From: Sporobacter termitidis DSM 10068 | Lineage (GTDB): Bacteria > Bacillota > Clostridia > Oscillospirales > Oscillospiraceae | NCBI RefSeq assembly: GCF_900130065.1 | Contig: NZ_FQXV01000008.1 | Span: 62,001 to 126,000, forward strand | Reading direction: 5' to 3' | Length of the DNA stretch: 64,000 bases | Part shown: positions 17,719 through 26,361 of the stretch, in pieces | Position numbering within the stretch: the first letter of the stretch is position 1 | Layout: every line of letters begins with the position of its first letter | Notes under the pieces: model-generated | The model's database searches: none | The model's input: only the letters and a program-made list of their open reading frames with translations | Told to the model about the DNA's origin: nothing | Made by a program: the position numbers and the translations under genes

Positions 17719-18090
17719 TTATGTGCGCTTGCGGCTTTTGCGGCGGTTGGGATAGACGGTTCTGACCATGAACCGGTGGAAGAAAATCTCGCCGATGGCC
17801 AGCACGAGCGCGCAGATGACCGCGTTGACGGCGGATATCGTCGGGTAATTTGACCAGTAATTGAACAGATAGATCGTCAGAAACGACAAGACAGCGTCGC
17901 ACAGCGTGGCGACGATGTTATTGGAAAAGGCCAGGACCAAAAGATCGCCGATGAGATAGGAGACAGCCGTCACGGCAATCGATACGACGAGGGCCTGGCC
18001 GAAGGACAGGGCCGTGAGCAGCCCCAGCATAATCTCCAAAAGAATAAAGACCATAATAAATTTAAAGAGCAGCGCGATGAGATGCTTCAT
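17719..18090 (-). CDS. DUF2512-like small membrane protein (YndM type)
   Basis: The 123-residue protein has four hydrophobic segments and a basic C-terminal tail (PNRRKSRKRT). The opening MKHLIALLFKFIMVFILLEI, the SYLIGDLLVL segment and the NYPTISAVNAVICALVLAIGEIFFHRF end match DUF2512 proteins of spore-forming Firmicutes, whose function is unknown. It is convergent with the repeat cluster and divergent from the cyanophycin genes. No signal or catalytic residues are seen. Confidence 0.7.
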   Translation of the reverse strand: MKHLIALLFKFIMVFILLEIMLGLLTALSFGQALVVSIAVTAVSYLIGDLLVLAFSNNIVATLCDAVLSFLTIYLFNYWSNYPTISAVNAVICALVLAIGEIFFHRFMVRTVYPNRRKSRKRT

Positions 18091-18248
18091 AATTCACCTT
18101 TGTTTTGAGGCGTTAACGCCGTAATGATGCTTATAGATTTACCGCCTTTAAGTTTTGTATTCTTCGGGGCCGCGCAACAAATATTTACCGCGCCGTATAG
18201 ATTCGCGTTTTGTCTGCAAAATATCATCGTCGGAGGTGACGGATATTT

Positions 18249-19346
18249 ATGCTGACTTTGCTCAGGAGCGTTACGTGCTGCTGCCCGCAGCCGGCCGGGG
18301 AAAAGGATATACTCATCGCCGGCTCGAAAATCTATAAAATCGCGCCGCCCGGCGAAATCGCCGGCAGTCCGCTGTTTGAAAAGGTCGTCGACTGCCGGGG
18401 GCTCACCGCATTCCCGGGGTTTATCGACCAGCACGTCCATATCCTGGGCGCCGGGGGAGAACAGGGATTTCAGAGCAGGCTTCCCGAGCTCAGCGCGGAG
18501 GAGATACTTAGCGCGGGCGTCACCGCCGTGGTAGGGCTTTTGGGCGCCGACGGCGTTACCCGGCGCATGGAGGCGCTGTACGCCAAAGCGAAAGCGCTGG
18601 AGGCCCAGGGCCTTTCCACATACCTCTACGCCGGCAGCTACGCCGTCCCGCCGGTGACGCTGACGGGGAGCCTGCTCACCGATATGACGTTTATCGACAA
18701 GGTGGTGGGCGCGGGTGAAATTGCCATCGCGGACCACCGCTCCACCAGCCCGGACGCGTGCGCCCTCGTCAAAATCGCCGCGGAGGTGCATCTGGGCGGC
18801 CTGCTGACAGAAAAGGCCGGGGTGGTCCACCTGCACGTGGGCGACGGGAAGGACGGCCTGCGGGTTTTGCGGGAGGCCGTCCGGGAATCCGACCTCCCGC
18901 TGGAGATGTTCGTCCCGACGCACACGAACAGGAATCCCGATTTGTTCAGGCAGGCCGCCGACTATGTAAGGAGCGGCGGGCGCATCGATCTGACGGCCGG
19001 GGAGCAGGCGGGCCTCACGGTGCCGGAGGCCGTCCGGGCGCTGGCAGCCGACGGCGGGGCTTTATCAAGGGTCACGGTGAGCTCGGACGCCGGCGGCAGC
19101 ACGCCGGCCGGCGGGGCCGGCAAGATATCGGCATTATATTCGGATTTTGTGGAAATAATAAGGCAATCGGTCCTGCCGCCCCATGAGGCGGTAAGGCTTT
19201 TTACCGAAAATCCGGCCAAGGTCCTGAAGCTGAACAAGGGCGCGCTGCGCGAAGGCGGCGACGCGGATATCCTGGTGACGGACGGCGGCTATCACATCAA
19301 ACTGCTTTTTGCCATGGGCCGGTTACTCCTTGACAGGACGGCCTGA
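18249..19346 (+). CDS. iadA: isoaspartyl (beta-aspartyl) dipeptidase
   Basis: The 365-residue protein has the amidohydrolase fold. HVH zinc ligands are H62 and H64 (PGFIDQHVH), HLHVGDG and PTHTNRN carry further His ligands, and VSSDAGGS holds the catalytic Asp. Family members cut beta-aspartyl dipeptides; with cyanophycinase next door the natural substrate is probably beta-Asp-Arg released from cyanophycin (inference). GGAGGTGA at 18231-18238 fits ATG 18249. It is the first gene of a three-gene cluster with cphB and cphA; spacing is 18 bp to the next gene. It completes polymer breakdown to free aspartate and arginine. Confidence 0.9.
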   Translation: MLTLLRSVTCCCPQPAGEKDILIAGSKIYKIAPPGEIAGSPLFEKVVDCRGLTAFPGFIDQHVHILGAGGEQGFQSRLPELSAEEILSAGVTAVVGLLGADGVTRRMEALYAKAKALEAQGLSTYLYAGSYAVPPVTLTGSLLTDMTFIDKVVGAGEIAIADHRSTSPDACALVKIAAEVHLGGLLTEKAGVVHLHVGDGKDGLRVLREAVRESDLPLEMFVPTHTNRNPDLFRQAADYVRSGGRIDLTAGEQAGLTVPEAVRALAADGGALSRVTVSSDAGGSTPAGGAGKISALYSDFVEIIRQSVLPPHEAVRLFTENPAKVLKLNKGALREGGDADILVTDGGYHIKLLFAMGRLLLDRTA

Positions 19347-19364
19347 GACGGCGGGGAGAATACA

Positions 19365-20201
19365 TTGGAAACTGTAACAAGAGGCCATCTGCTGATTATC
19401 GGCGGGGCGGAAGATAAGACTGACGGCAGCGTCATCCTCAAGCAGGCGTCGGAGATGCTCGGCGGCAGCGACGTGCTCACCGTGCTGACGACGGCGACGG
19501 AAAAGCCGGAGGAGGTGGGGCAGAATTATCTGTCCGTATTTTCGCGGCTGGGCGTAAAAAACGTCCAGGTGCTGAACATCGCCACACGGGAGGAGGCGGG
19601 CACCGAGGCGTATATTGAGAAAATACGCCGGTCAAAGTGCGTTTTCATGACGGGCGGGGACCAGCTGCGGATCACCAGCATCCTGGGCGGTACGTCGGCG
19701 GGCGCGGCGCTGAAGAGCCTTTACGCCTCCGGCGGCATCGTCATGGGCACGTCGGCGGGCGCATCCGTCATGAGCTCGACGATGATCGTGAAGGGGGACG
19801 ACAACGAGCCGGCAAAAAAATGCACCCTGAAAATGGCGCCCGGCCTCGGGCTCATCGGCGGCGTGATCATCGACCAGCATTTCGACCAGCGCGGCCGGTT
19901 CGGCCGGCTTTTGTGCGGCATCGCGGAAAATCCGGAGGTCATCGGTATCGGCATCGACGAGGACACCGCCGTCAAGGTTTTTCCGGACCTGCATTTCGAG
20001 GTCATCGGCACGAACGCCGTATCGGTCATCGACGGCAGCACCATCGAAAGCTCCAACGTTTCCGAGCTGCAGCAAAACGAGATCCTGGCCATTGTCGGCG
20101 TCAAGGTGAGCGTGCTGCCGCAGGGCTACGGCTTCGATTTATTAAAAAGAAAGGTCATACGTTTTAAATCAGATGAAGGCGAATCAGATCAGCATCAGTG
20201 A
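19365..20201 (+). CDS. cphB: cyanophycinase (peptidase S51)
   Basis: The 278-residue length is typical. Peptidase S51 marks are GHLLIIGGAEDK at the start, VFMTGGDQLRI, the nucleophile elbow MGTSAGA with Ser130, GLGLIGGVIIDQHFDQRGRFGRL and GIGIDEDTA. It is an intracellular serine exopeptidase that splits cyanophycin into beta-Asp-Arg dipeptides. The start is TTG 19365 after GGGGAG. The 3' end overlaps cphA by 29 bp, so synthesis and breakdown genes are coupled. Confidence 0.92.
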   Translation: METVTRGHLLIIGGAEDKTDGSVILKQASEMLGGSDVLTVLTTATEKPEEVGQNYLSVFSRLGVKNVQVLNIATREEAGTEAYIEKIRRSKCVFMTGGDQLRITSILGGTSAGAALKSLYASGGIVMGTSAGASVMSSTMIVKGDDNEPAKKCTLKMAPGLGLIGGVIIDQHFDQRGRFGRLLCGIAENPEVIGIGIDEDTAVKVFPDLHFEVIGTNAVSVIDGSTIESSNVSELQQNEILAIVGVKVSVLPQGYGFDLLKRKVIRFKSDEGESDQHQ

Positions 20202-22812
20202 ACTGACGATCTACAGCGGAAAAAATATCTACAGCCACAAGCCCGTCATGAAGATGACGGTCGACATTGGCGCCTACGGCGATATCCCGACGAAGGATAT
20301 CCCCATGTTCAACGACAAGCTCCTCAGCCTGCTTCCGGGGCTGAGGAAAAACTGCTGCGGCCTCGGCTACGAGGGCGGCTTTCTGGACCGGCTCCGGGAG
20401 GGCACCTATCTCGGCCACGTGCTGGAGCATGTAATCCTGGAAATGCAGTATGTCCTGGGCTATGAGGTCAGCTTCGGCCGGACGCGGACGATCACGGCGC
20501 CGTCCCTTTACTATCTCGTCTACGAGTACCAGAACGAGGTCTGCGGGCAGGAATGTGCGAAGGTCGCCGTTTTTATCCTGAACCATTTGATCTGCGGCGA
20601 CGATATCCGCATCGGCGAGTTTATGGACTATCTCCGCAAAATCTCCGCGGAGGCGGAGCTGGGCCCCTCGACGGCCGCCATCGTCGACGAGGCGAAAAAA
20701 CGCGGCATCCCGGTGACGCGGATCGGCCACGAAAGCCTCGTCCGCCTGGGGTACGGGAAAAACTCCCGCCTGGTGGAATCGACGCTGACGGACGCCACGG
20801 CCTGCGTCTGCGCGGATATCTCCAGCAACAAGCAGCTGTCCAAATACCTTTTGGGCGAGCACCGGATACCCGTGCCGTACGGCAAGGTGGTCTATTCGGA
20901 GATTTCGGCGCTGATGGCGGCAAATCAAATCGGGACGCCCGTCGTCGTCAAGCCACTGGACAGCAACCAGGGCAAGGGCGTCCGCCTGAACCTGACGAGC
21001 CCGGGTGAGATCAGGGAGGCGTTCAGCCGCGCGTCCAAATATTCCAAGGGCGTCATCATCGAGCAGTTTGTGAAAGGCGATGACTACCGCGTCCTCGTCG
21101 TGGGCGACGCAGTCCGGGCGGTGGCGCGGCGCGTTCCGGCCTGCGTCACGGGCGACGGGGCGCACACGGTCCGGGAGCTTGTGGATATCGTCAACGAGGA
21201 CCCGAACCGGGGCGAAAAGCATGAAAAGCCGCTCACGAGGATCCGCCTCGACGACGTTGCCGAGGCGCTCCTGAAAAAGCAGGACATGACGCCGGAGACG
21301 GTCGTCCCCTCGGGCGTGACGGTCCAGCTGCGGCAGAACGGCAACATCTCCACCGGCGGCACCGCGGTGGACTGCACGGATATCATCCACCCGGACAATG
21401 CCGACCTTGCCGTCTGCGCCGCGGGCGCCCTGGGCATCGATATCGCCGGCATCGACATTGTCACGGAGGATATTTCAAAATCGATCCTCGACACCGGCGG
21501 CGTCATCGTGGAGGTCAACACGGCGCCCGGCATCAGGATGCACCTGTATCCCTCCGTGGGCCAGCCGCGCAACGTGGCCAAGGACATTGTGGACTTTTTG
21601 TTCCCGAGCGCGTCGTCGGTCCGTCTCCCCATCGTGTCCGTGACAGGGACGAACGGGAAAACAACGGTGGCACGGCTCATCCAGCACGTTTTGATGACGA
21701 CGGGAATGACGGTGGGCCTGACGAGCACCGGGGGCACGTTCATCGGGAAAAAATGCATCGCGCGGGGGGATAACTCAGGGCCCCTGAGCGCCCGGTCGCT
21801 CCTGTCCAACAAGGCCATCGACGCGGCGGTGCTGGAGACGGCGCGGGGCGGCATCGTCCGCGAGGGGCTCGGCTATGAGGCCGCCGACGTGGGCGTCATC
21901 ACGAATATCACCGAGGACCATCTGGGGCTGGACGGCGTCAGCACGCTGGACGATCTGGTGTATGTGAAATCCCTCGTGGCCGAAGCGGTCAGGGAGGACG
22001 GCGCCGCCGTCCTGAACGCGCTGGACCCCACGACGCCGGCCGTATTAAAGCGCATCAAGGCCCGGCCCATTCTCTTTTACAACGACATGAAGGCCGACGC
22101 GCAGTTTACCCGCCTCGGCTGCGTCCGCGTTTACAACGACGGGGGCTGGATACGCATCAGGGACGGCAGGGAAACGTACAACGTCGCCCATGTGCGGGAA
22201 ATCCCCATCACGCTGGGCGGCGCCATCGGCTGCAATATCGACAACGCGCTGGCCGCCGCGGCGGCGCTGTACGGCCTGGGCATCCCGGCGACCCAGATCA
22301 AGGCGGGGCTTATGAGCTTCACGGACAACGCCGGGCGGTTCGAGCTCTACGACTGCCGGGGCGTCACGGTGATGCTGGATTACGGCCACAATCCGGCCGG
22401 GTATGAAACCGTCCTCGGCGCGTGCAAAAACCTGGAGCACCGCCGCCTTGTCGGCATCATCGGCATGCCGGGGGACCGGCGCGACGCAGACATCCGGGCA
22501 GTCGGCGAAATGAGCGGCAAGACCTTTGACCGCATCCTCGTCAAGGAGGACACGGACAAGCGGGGCAGGGAAAAGGGCGAGGTCGCCCGGCTTCTCTGCG
22601 ATGCCGTCCTCGCCGCCGGATTCCCGCCCTCTCAGGCCGCCGTCGTCGAGGACGAGCTGGAGGCGCTGAAAAAAGCTATCGCCGAATCAAAAGAAGGAGA
22701 CCTCATCGTGGTGTTCTACGAAAAGCTCAGCCGCCTGCAGAAATTCCTGACCGAAGCCGGCGCGCAGAAGCAGTATGCTCCGGCCAATAACCGGGTGCTG
22801 GCCTCCGTGTAA
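20173..22812 (+). CDS. cphA: cyanophycin synthetase
   Basis: The 879 residues match bacterial CphA. An N-terminal domain (about 1-160) is followed by an ATP-grasp domain (about 215-480, VVKPLDSNQGKGVRLN, then EVNTAPGIRMHL) that adds aspartate. A Mur-ligase-like domain (P-loop VTGTNGKTT at about 489-497, ITNITEDHLG, LDYGHNPAGY) adds arginine. Together they build multi-L-arginyl-poly-L-aspartate, a nitrogen reserve, without a ribosome. ATG 20173 lies inside the end of cphB. All three cyanophycin genes read in one direction from one leader, which suggests a store-and-use cycle in this heterotroph. Confidence 0.95.
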   Translation: MKANQISISELTIYSGKNIYSHKPVMKMTVDIGAYGDIPTKDIPMFNDKLLSLLPGLRKNCCGLGYEGGFLDRLREGTYLGHVLEHVILEMQYVLGYEVSFGRTRTITAPSLYYLVYEYQNEVCGQECAKVAVFILNHLICGDDIRIGEFMDYLRKISAEAELGPSTAAIVDEAKKRGIPVTRIGHESLVRLGYGKNSRLVESTLTDATACVCADISSNKQLSKYLLGEHRIPVPYGKVVYSEISALMAANQIGTPVVVKPLDSNQGKGVRLNLTSPGEIREAFSRASKYSKGVIIEQFVKGDDYRVLVVGDAVRAVARRVPACVTGDGAHTVRELVDIVNEDPNRGEKHEKPLTRIRLDDVAEALLKKQDMTPETVVPSGVTVQLRQNGNISTGGTAVDCTDIIHPDNADLAVCAAGALGIDIAGIDIVTEDISKSILDTGGVIVEVNTAPGIRMHLYPSVGQPRNVAKDIVDFLFPSASSVRLPIVSVTGTNGKTTVARLIQHVLMTTGMTVGLTSTGGTFIGKKCIARGDNSGPLSARSLLSNKAIDAAVLETARGGIVREGLGYEAADVGVITNITEDHLGLDGVSTLDDLVYVKSLVAEAVREDGAAVLNALDPTTPAVLKRIKARPILFYNDMKADAQFTRLGCVRVYNDGGWIRIRDGRETYNVAHVREIPITLGGAIGCNIDNALAAAAALYGLGIPATQIKAGLMSFTDNAGRFELYDCRGVTVMLDYGHNPAGYETVLGACKNLEHRRLVGIIGMPGDRRDADIRAVGEMSGKTFDRILVKEDTDKRGREKGEVARLLCDAVLAAGFPPSQAAVVEDELEALKKAIAESKEGDLIVVFYEKLSRLQKFLTEAGAQKQYAPANNRVLASV

Positions 22813-22833
22813 AAAATTCGGGCGCATAAAGGC

Positions 22834-22860
22834 GTAGGGGCGGACCTTGTGTCCGCCCTG
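22834..22860 (+). repeat. short palindromic TGTAGGG-family repeat, copy 6
   Basis: GTAGGGGCGGAC, CTTGT, GTCCGCCC: same leader as the other copies with a different, self-paired arm. Confidence 0.6.
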
Positions 22861-22929
22861 TGCCGTTTTCCACAGCATGGCGCAAGAGGGCAGACGAGGT
22901 CTGCCCCGACGAAAGCGCGCGGCGACAAA

Positions 22930-22961
22930 AAAGGCACGGCTGCCCTGGCAGCCGTGCCTTT
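22930..22961 (-). terminator. terminator of the aldo/keto reductase gene
   Basis: AAAGGCACGGCTGCC (22930-22944) pairs perfectly with GGCAGCCGTGCCTTT (22947-22961). Read on the minus strand, TTTTTT follows. It may also stop cphA transcripts. Confidence 0.85.
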
Positions 22962-22975
22962 CTGATATTACAGCC

Positions 22976-24106
22976 TTACTCAAGCGCCGCGACGACCCTT
23001 TTCAGCTCGTCGACGATGTTGATCTTCTGGGGGCAGACGGACTCGCAGGCGCCGCATTCGACGCATTCGGAGCCCTTGGCGCTGCCGAACTTCTGCTCCA
23101 GCGCGTAGCCGAATTTGGCCGCGCCTAGGTCGTTGTAGACGAGATAGCGGTTCATCGCGTCGAAATAGCCGGGGATGCGGATGCCCTGGGGACAGCCCTT
23201 GACACAGTATTCGCAGGAGGTACAGGGCACGCGGGGAATCGACTCCAGCGCCAGGCGCGCTTTTTCGACGACGGCTTTTTCCTTCTCACTGAGGGGCTTG
23301 AAGTTTTCCATATAGGAGAGATTGTTCTCCATCTGCTCCAGCGTGGACATGCCGCTCAAAACGGTGATGACGTTGGGGAGCGAGGCCGCGAAGCGGATCG
23401 CCCAGGAGGCCTGGGACGCTGCCGGGTCCGTGTCCTTGAGGATATTGGCCACGCTCTCCGGGAGATTGGCCAGGGACCCGCCCTTGATGGGTTCCATGAT
23501 GATCACGGGCTTGTTGTGCTTCATCGCCGTCTCGTAGCATTTCCTGGACTGCACGCCGCCGCTTTCCCAGTCGCCGTAGTTGATCTGGAGCTGGACGAAC
23601 TCCATCTCGGGGTGCTCGGACAAAACCTTGTCCAGCAGGTCCGCCGAGTCGTGGAACGAAAAGCCCATGTGCTTCACGAGGCCCTTGTCCTTCAGCTCGC
23701 GGACAAAATCCCAGATGCCGAATTTGTTAAAGGAATCGAGCCGGCTGCCGCCGATGTTGTGCAGGAGATAGAAGTCGAAGTATTTGGCGCCGGTGCGCTC
23801 CAGCGACGTCCAGAACATCTGCTTGGCTTCCTCGGCGGTTTTCGGGCCGGCCCAGGCCGGGAGCTTTGTGGCCAGCTGGAAGCTCTCGCGGGGATAGCGG
23901 TCCACGATCGCCGCCTTCGCCGCGGCCTCGGACTTGCCGTCGCCGTATCCGTAAGCGGTGTCAAAATAGGTAAAGCCCTTGGACATGAACAGATCGACCA
24001 TCTTTTTCATCTGCTCCAGGTCGACCTCGCCGTCAAAGCCGCCGAGCATGGGCAGCCGCATGAGACCGAAGCCGAGTTTCTTAATGTTTTCACCCAAATA
24101 AGCCAT
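22976..24106 (-). CDS. aldo/keto reductase with C-terminal 4Fe-4S domain
   Basis: The 376-residue protein has an AKR barrel to about residue 280 (GFGLMRLPM; TYFDTAYGYGDGKSE with the catalytic Tyr; LATKLP; YLLHN). A C-terminal ferredoxin-like part follows with CTSCEYCVKGCPQGI and CVECGACESVCPQKI, enough for two 4Fe-4S clusters. This subfamily is common in anaerobes, where electrons may come through the clusters. ATG 24106 is chosen over a longer frame because AGGAGG lies 9 bp upstream and the family starts here. Its promoter is nearly identical in its key boxes to the Rrf2-linked promoter at 8021. Confidence 0.9.
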   Translation of the reverse strand: MAYLGENIKKLGFGLMRLPMLGGFDGEVDLEQMKKMVDLFMSKGFTYFDTAYGYGDGKSEAAAKAAIVDRYPRESFQLATKLPAWAGPKTAEEAKQMFWTSLERTGAKYFDFYLLHNIGGSRLDSFNKFGIWDFVRELKDKGLVKHMGFSFHDSADLLDKVLSEHPEMEFVQLQINYGDWESGGVQSRKCYETAMKHNKPVIIMEPIKGGSLANLPESVANILKDTDPAASQASWAIRFAASLPNVITVLSGMSTLEQMENNLSYMENFKPLSEKEKAVVEKARLALESIPRVPCTSCEYCVKGCPQGIRIPGYFDAMNRYLVYNDLGAAKFGYALEQKFGSAKGSECVECGACESVCPQKINIVDELKRVVAALE

Positions 24107-24166
24107 AATTGACCTCCTAAATAAATGCGGCCCGTGCGGCCGTCGGCCGCAGCAGGCGTTATGATT

Positions 24167-24201
24167 AGCTACAGAATAGTACAAGCGCGCGCCCGCGTCA
24201 A
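24167..24201 (-). promoter_or_regulatory. promoter of the aldo/keto reductase with Rrf2-type box
   Basis: On the minus strand TTGACG (24196-24201), 17 bp, TATTCT (24173-24178), then GTAGCT. The same combination occurs at 8021-8054, sharing TATTCTGTAGCT. The right half of the inverted repeat is not conserved. Confidence 0.6.
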
Positions 24202-24597
24202 GCAAAGACTTGTTAAATTGCGGAAGCGCGCGCCGTGAAGCATCCCCGCCGGTATATCCGGAAACCCCGTCGCTCCCGCCATCACGCGGGAAGTATAGAC
24301 GAAAAATATAATGAATGTAAGTTCAATTTATTGTCGATCTAAAATTACAGCATTTATGCGCCGGCGTTCACGCCGGCGCCAATGTTCCGCTGGTTGCATA
24401 AATATGCCGCCGGGCAGAGTCGGACGACCGAAGCAAGACGGTGTCTGCCGCATGTGTGTTACCAATTTCCTTTAAGCGGCTTACCTCCAAGAACGTATGT
24501 CCGTTATTTCAATATATTGAAGGTATATTCAACATATTTTACGAAAAATATTTAATCAAGCGTTAGGTTTTTCGACAGACACCGCCAGAAAATAAAG
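24202..24597. other. gene-free stretch with one perfect palindrome
   Basis: No gene seen. GCGCCGGCGT, TC, ACGCCGGCGC at 24358-24379 is a perfect hairpin. The AT-rich part around 24500-24560 carries no supported frame. Confidence 0.45.
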
Positions 24598-24626
24598 CAG
24601 GACGATTTGGTATCGTCCTGTTTTTT
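24598..24626 (+). terminator. orphan intrinsic terminator
   Basis: CAGGACGAT (24598-24606), 5-base loop, ATCGTCCTG (24612-24620), then TTTTTT. No plus-strand gene precedes it, so it could end an untranslated RNA from the stretch before. Confidence 0.65.
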
Positions 24627-24693
24627 GTATCAAATTGCCGAACAGCAGGGGAAAAGTTCTATATCCGCACATTGCGCAGCACGGCAATGCGGC

Positions 24694-24722
24694 GCGGGCC
24701 GCCGAGGGCGGCGGCCCCTACG
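24694..24722 (-). repeat. short palindromic TGTAGGG-family repeat, copy 7
   Basis: On the minus strand GTAGGGGCCGCCGCC, CTC, GGCGGCCC. Almost identical to copy 3. Confidence 0.6.
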
Positions 24723-24739
24723 AGGACGGGGATACGTGG

Positions 24740-24759
24740 ATTCCCGCCTTCGCGGGAAT
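24740..24759. repeat. ATTCCC palindrome (dRS3-like)
   Basis: ATTCCCGC, CTTC, GCGGGAAT followed by GAC. This resembles the short ATTCCC...GGGAAT repeats known from other bacteria. Confidence 0.5.
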
Positions 24760-24890
24760 GACAACGCTGCGGGGAGGCAGGAGTTCTATTCGCAGTATGG
24801 GGGTCTGCATGGGATAGCGTCACGTTCCTGCGTAGCCGCGGCTTCCCAGACGTGCCTTCTCTGTCTGCGCGGCAGCGACTGCAAGTATAC

Positions 24891-24920
24891 TGTAGGGCGG
24901 GGGCTTGCTCCCGCCGTTCC
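24891..24920 (+). repeat. short palindromic TGTAGGG-family repeat, copy 8
   Basis: Identical to copy 1 at 5281 over about 31 bp. Confidence 0.7.
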
Positions 24921-24950
24921 TTACCCGCACGGCCCGCGCCTTGGGGCAGT

Positions 24951-25898
24951 TTACCAGCCGGCGGGGTAGGCTGGATAGATGGCGTCGTTGCTGCGGAACT
25001 TCAGTACGGCGTAGGGCATGCCGTCGTCGGGGGAGAAGCCTGCCGAGACGTTGTAGCGGTCGGTCTCAGGGCCGAGCTTCAGGGTCAGGACCGTATTTGC
25101 TCCGTCGTATTTCACGGAGACGAAGCTGCGCAGCTGGTCTCCGCTGCCGGCCTTCGGCGCTTTGAAGCCGGAGGATAGCGCTGTGCCGTAAAACGTGACG
25201 TAGCAGCAGCCGTTGCCGCTGGCGACGGTCGCCCTGGGCATGGACCCGTGCTCCCGGCCGGGCCGCGGCGCAAAGCTGACGGTCACGGCGTCAACATCCA
25301 GGGTGATGCTTTTCAGGCTGGCGGGGCTGTCGGTGCCCAGCGTGAAGCTTTGGGCAAGCGGCATGAAATACGGGCTTGTCCCGTTGAGGTACCGAAGCGC
25401 CTCGGCGGCGTCGTTAAAGGCCGAGGTGCAGAGCTCCGGGAACCATTGGCTGCCGCTCTGATCATCCTTCCCTGTCGTCAGAATCGTCAGCTTTTTATCC
25501 GGCGTGATCTCGTACTTGTCCACGGAGACACCGGCGGCCACCACGTCCCGGGCGCCTGTGGCCCTGTCAAACCAGGCGAAGCTCGACAGGGCGCGGCCGT
25601 CGGCGCCGGGCGCGCCATACCGGACGACGGTGGCGCCGCCCGCGTCCCGGATATCCTGGACGTCAAAGCCCGCGCCCTTATAAAACGCCGTGATGCCGTC
25701 ATTTGTATAATTACCGGCCGGGCCGGAGGAAGAGGCCGGCGTGGGTGACGGCGCTGCCGGGGACGCCGTCGATGACGGCAGCGCTGCGCCACCGCTCAGG
25801 GTGCTGCTTGCCGTGCAGGACGACAGCCGGTACACCAGGACGACGACGATGATGAAAAATATGAGCATCGGGAATATGGCGCGCTTAAACCGGTCCAA
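24951..25898 (-). CDS. membrane-anchored secreted protein, unknown function
   Basis: I do not recognise a family. The 315 residues begin with a basic segment (DRFKRA), one membrane helix (about residues 10-30, MLIFFIIVVVLVYRL), and a Ser/Ala/Pro/Thr linker (about 35-60) that suits an extracellular spacer. A beta-rich outer domain of about 250 residues follows. I chose TTG 25898 because GGAGGT lies 8 bp upstream; longer frames to 25940 or 26087 lack a ribosome site and would run into the TTGACA promoter of the neighbouring peptide gene. It is divergent from that peptide gene. Confidence 0.6.
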   Translation of the reverse strand: MDRFKRAIFPMLIFFIIVVVLVYRLSSCTASSTLSGGAALPSSTASPAAPSPTPASSSGPAGNYTNDGITAFYKGAGFDVQDIRDAGGATVVRYGAPGADGRALSSFAWFDRATGARDVVAAGVSVDKYEITPDKKLTILTTGKDDQSGSQWFPELCTSAFNDAAEALRYLNGTSPYFMPLAQSFTLGTDSPASLKSITLDVDAVTVSFAPRPGREHGSMPRATVASGNGCCYVTFYGTALSSGFKAPKAGSGDQLRSFVSVKYDGANTVLTLKLGPETDRYNVSAGFSPDDGMPYAVLKFRSNDAIYPAYPAGW

Positions 25899-26080
25899 AG
25901 CCCTAAACCTCCGGCTGTAATATGTCTTTGCCGGAGACATGCCCGCCAATGCGGCGGCGCGTGTGCGACCCGGCAAAATTACAGTTACTTTAAAATCTTT
26001 TTGATATAAATATCCTTTTTCCGAAACGATCATATCAGCTTTCACCTGCCGGTTCAATACGGATGATCGAAAATTTAGGC

Positions 26081-26108
26081 TTGACATTTTACAAAATATT
26101 GATATAAT
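26081..26108 (+). promoter_or_regulatory. strong promoter of acidic peptide gene 1
   Basis: Consensus TTGACA (26081-26086), 16 bp, consensus TATAAT (26103-26108). The leader to the start codon is about 80 nt and holds a GAGC, GCGAAA, GCTC hairpin. Confidence 0.7.
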
Positions 26109-26192
26109 AGCATATACTGTTATAACGAAAGGGCTGGAGAGCGCGGAGCGCGAAAGCTCGGCTGTCCGGCGTTAATTAATAAGGGTATCGCT

Positions 26193-26291
26193 ATGAAACA
26201 TGTATCGTATTCGGATGATTCCGACCCAAAAGATGAAGATATCGATGATATGATCTACAAAGACGAGGATTATTCAATCAGCGATAAATAA
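26193..26291 (+). CDS. 32-residue acidic peptide, copy 1
   Basis: ATG 26193 to TAA 26291 codes a 32-residue peptide with 11 Asp/Glu. Its core EDIDDMIYKDEDYSISDK aligns with EDIDDMIFKDEEYTTSDR of the peptide at 62591, so 13 of 18 positions agree. AAGGG at 26181-26185 is a weak but well-placed ribosome site. A consensus promoter precedes it and a perfect hairpin starts within the stop codon. There is no signal peptide, Cys or membrane helix. I know no named family; two conserved copies with their own promoters and terminators argue for a real small protein. Confidence 0.65.
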   Translation: MKHVSYSDDSDPKDEDIDDMIYKDEDYSISDK

Positions 26292-26317
26292 AAGGGCTGC
26301 CGTTACGGCAGCCCTTT
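26291..26317 (+). terminator. hairpin at the stop of acidic peptide gene 1
   Basis: AAAGGGCTGCCG (26291-26302), TTA, CGGCAGCCCTTT (26306-26317). The same hairpin and its AGTTTGCC flank return at 26510-26540. Confidence 0.7.
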
Positions 26318-26361
26318 AGTTTGCCAAAAGACTTATACACAAGGGGGAAAGCCTCGCAGAG

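Noticed and set aside
26115-26192. Leader of acidic peptide gene 1 as a known riboswitch
   Set aside because: It has a small hairpin, but I could not match the conserved cores of c-di-GMP, cobalamin, TPP, SAM or other classes.
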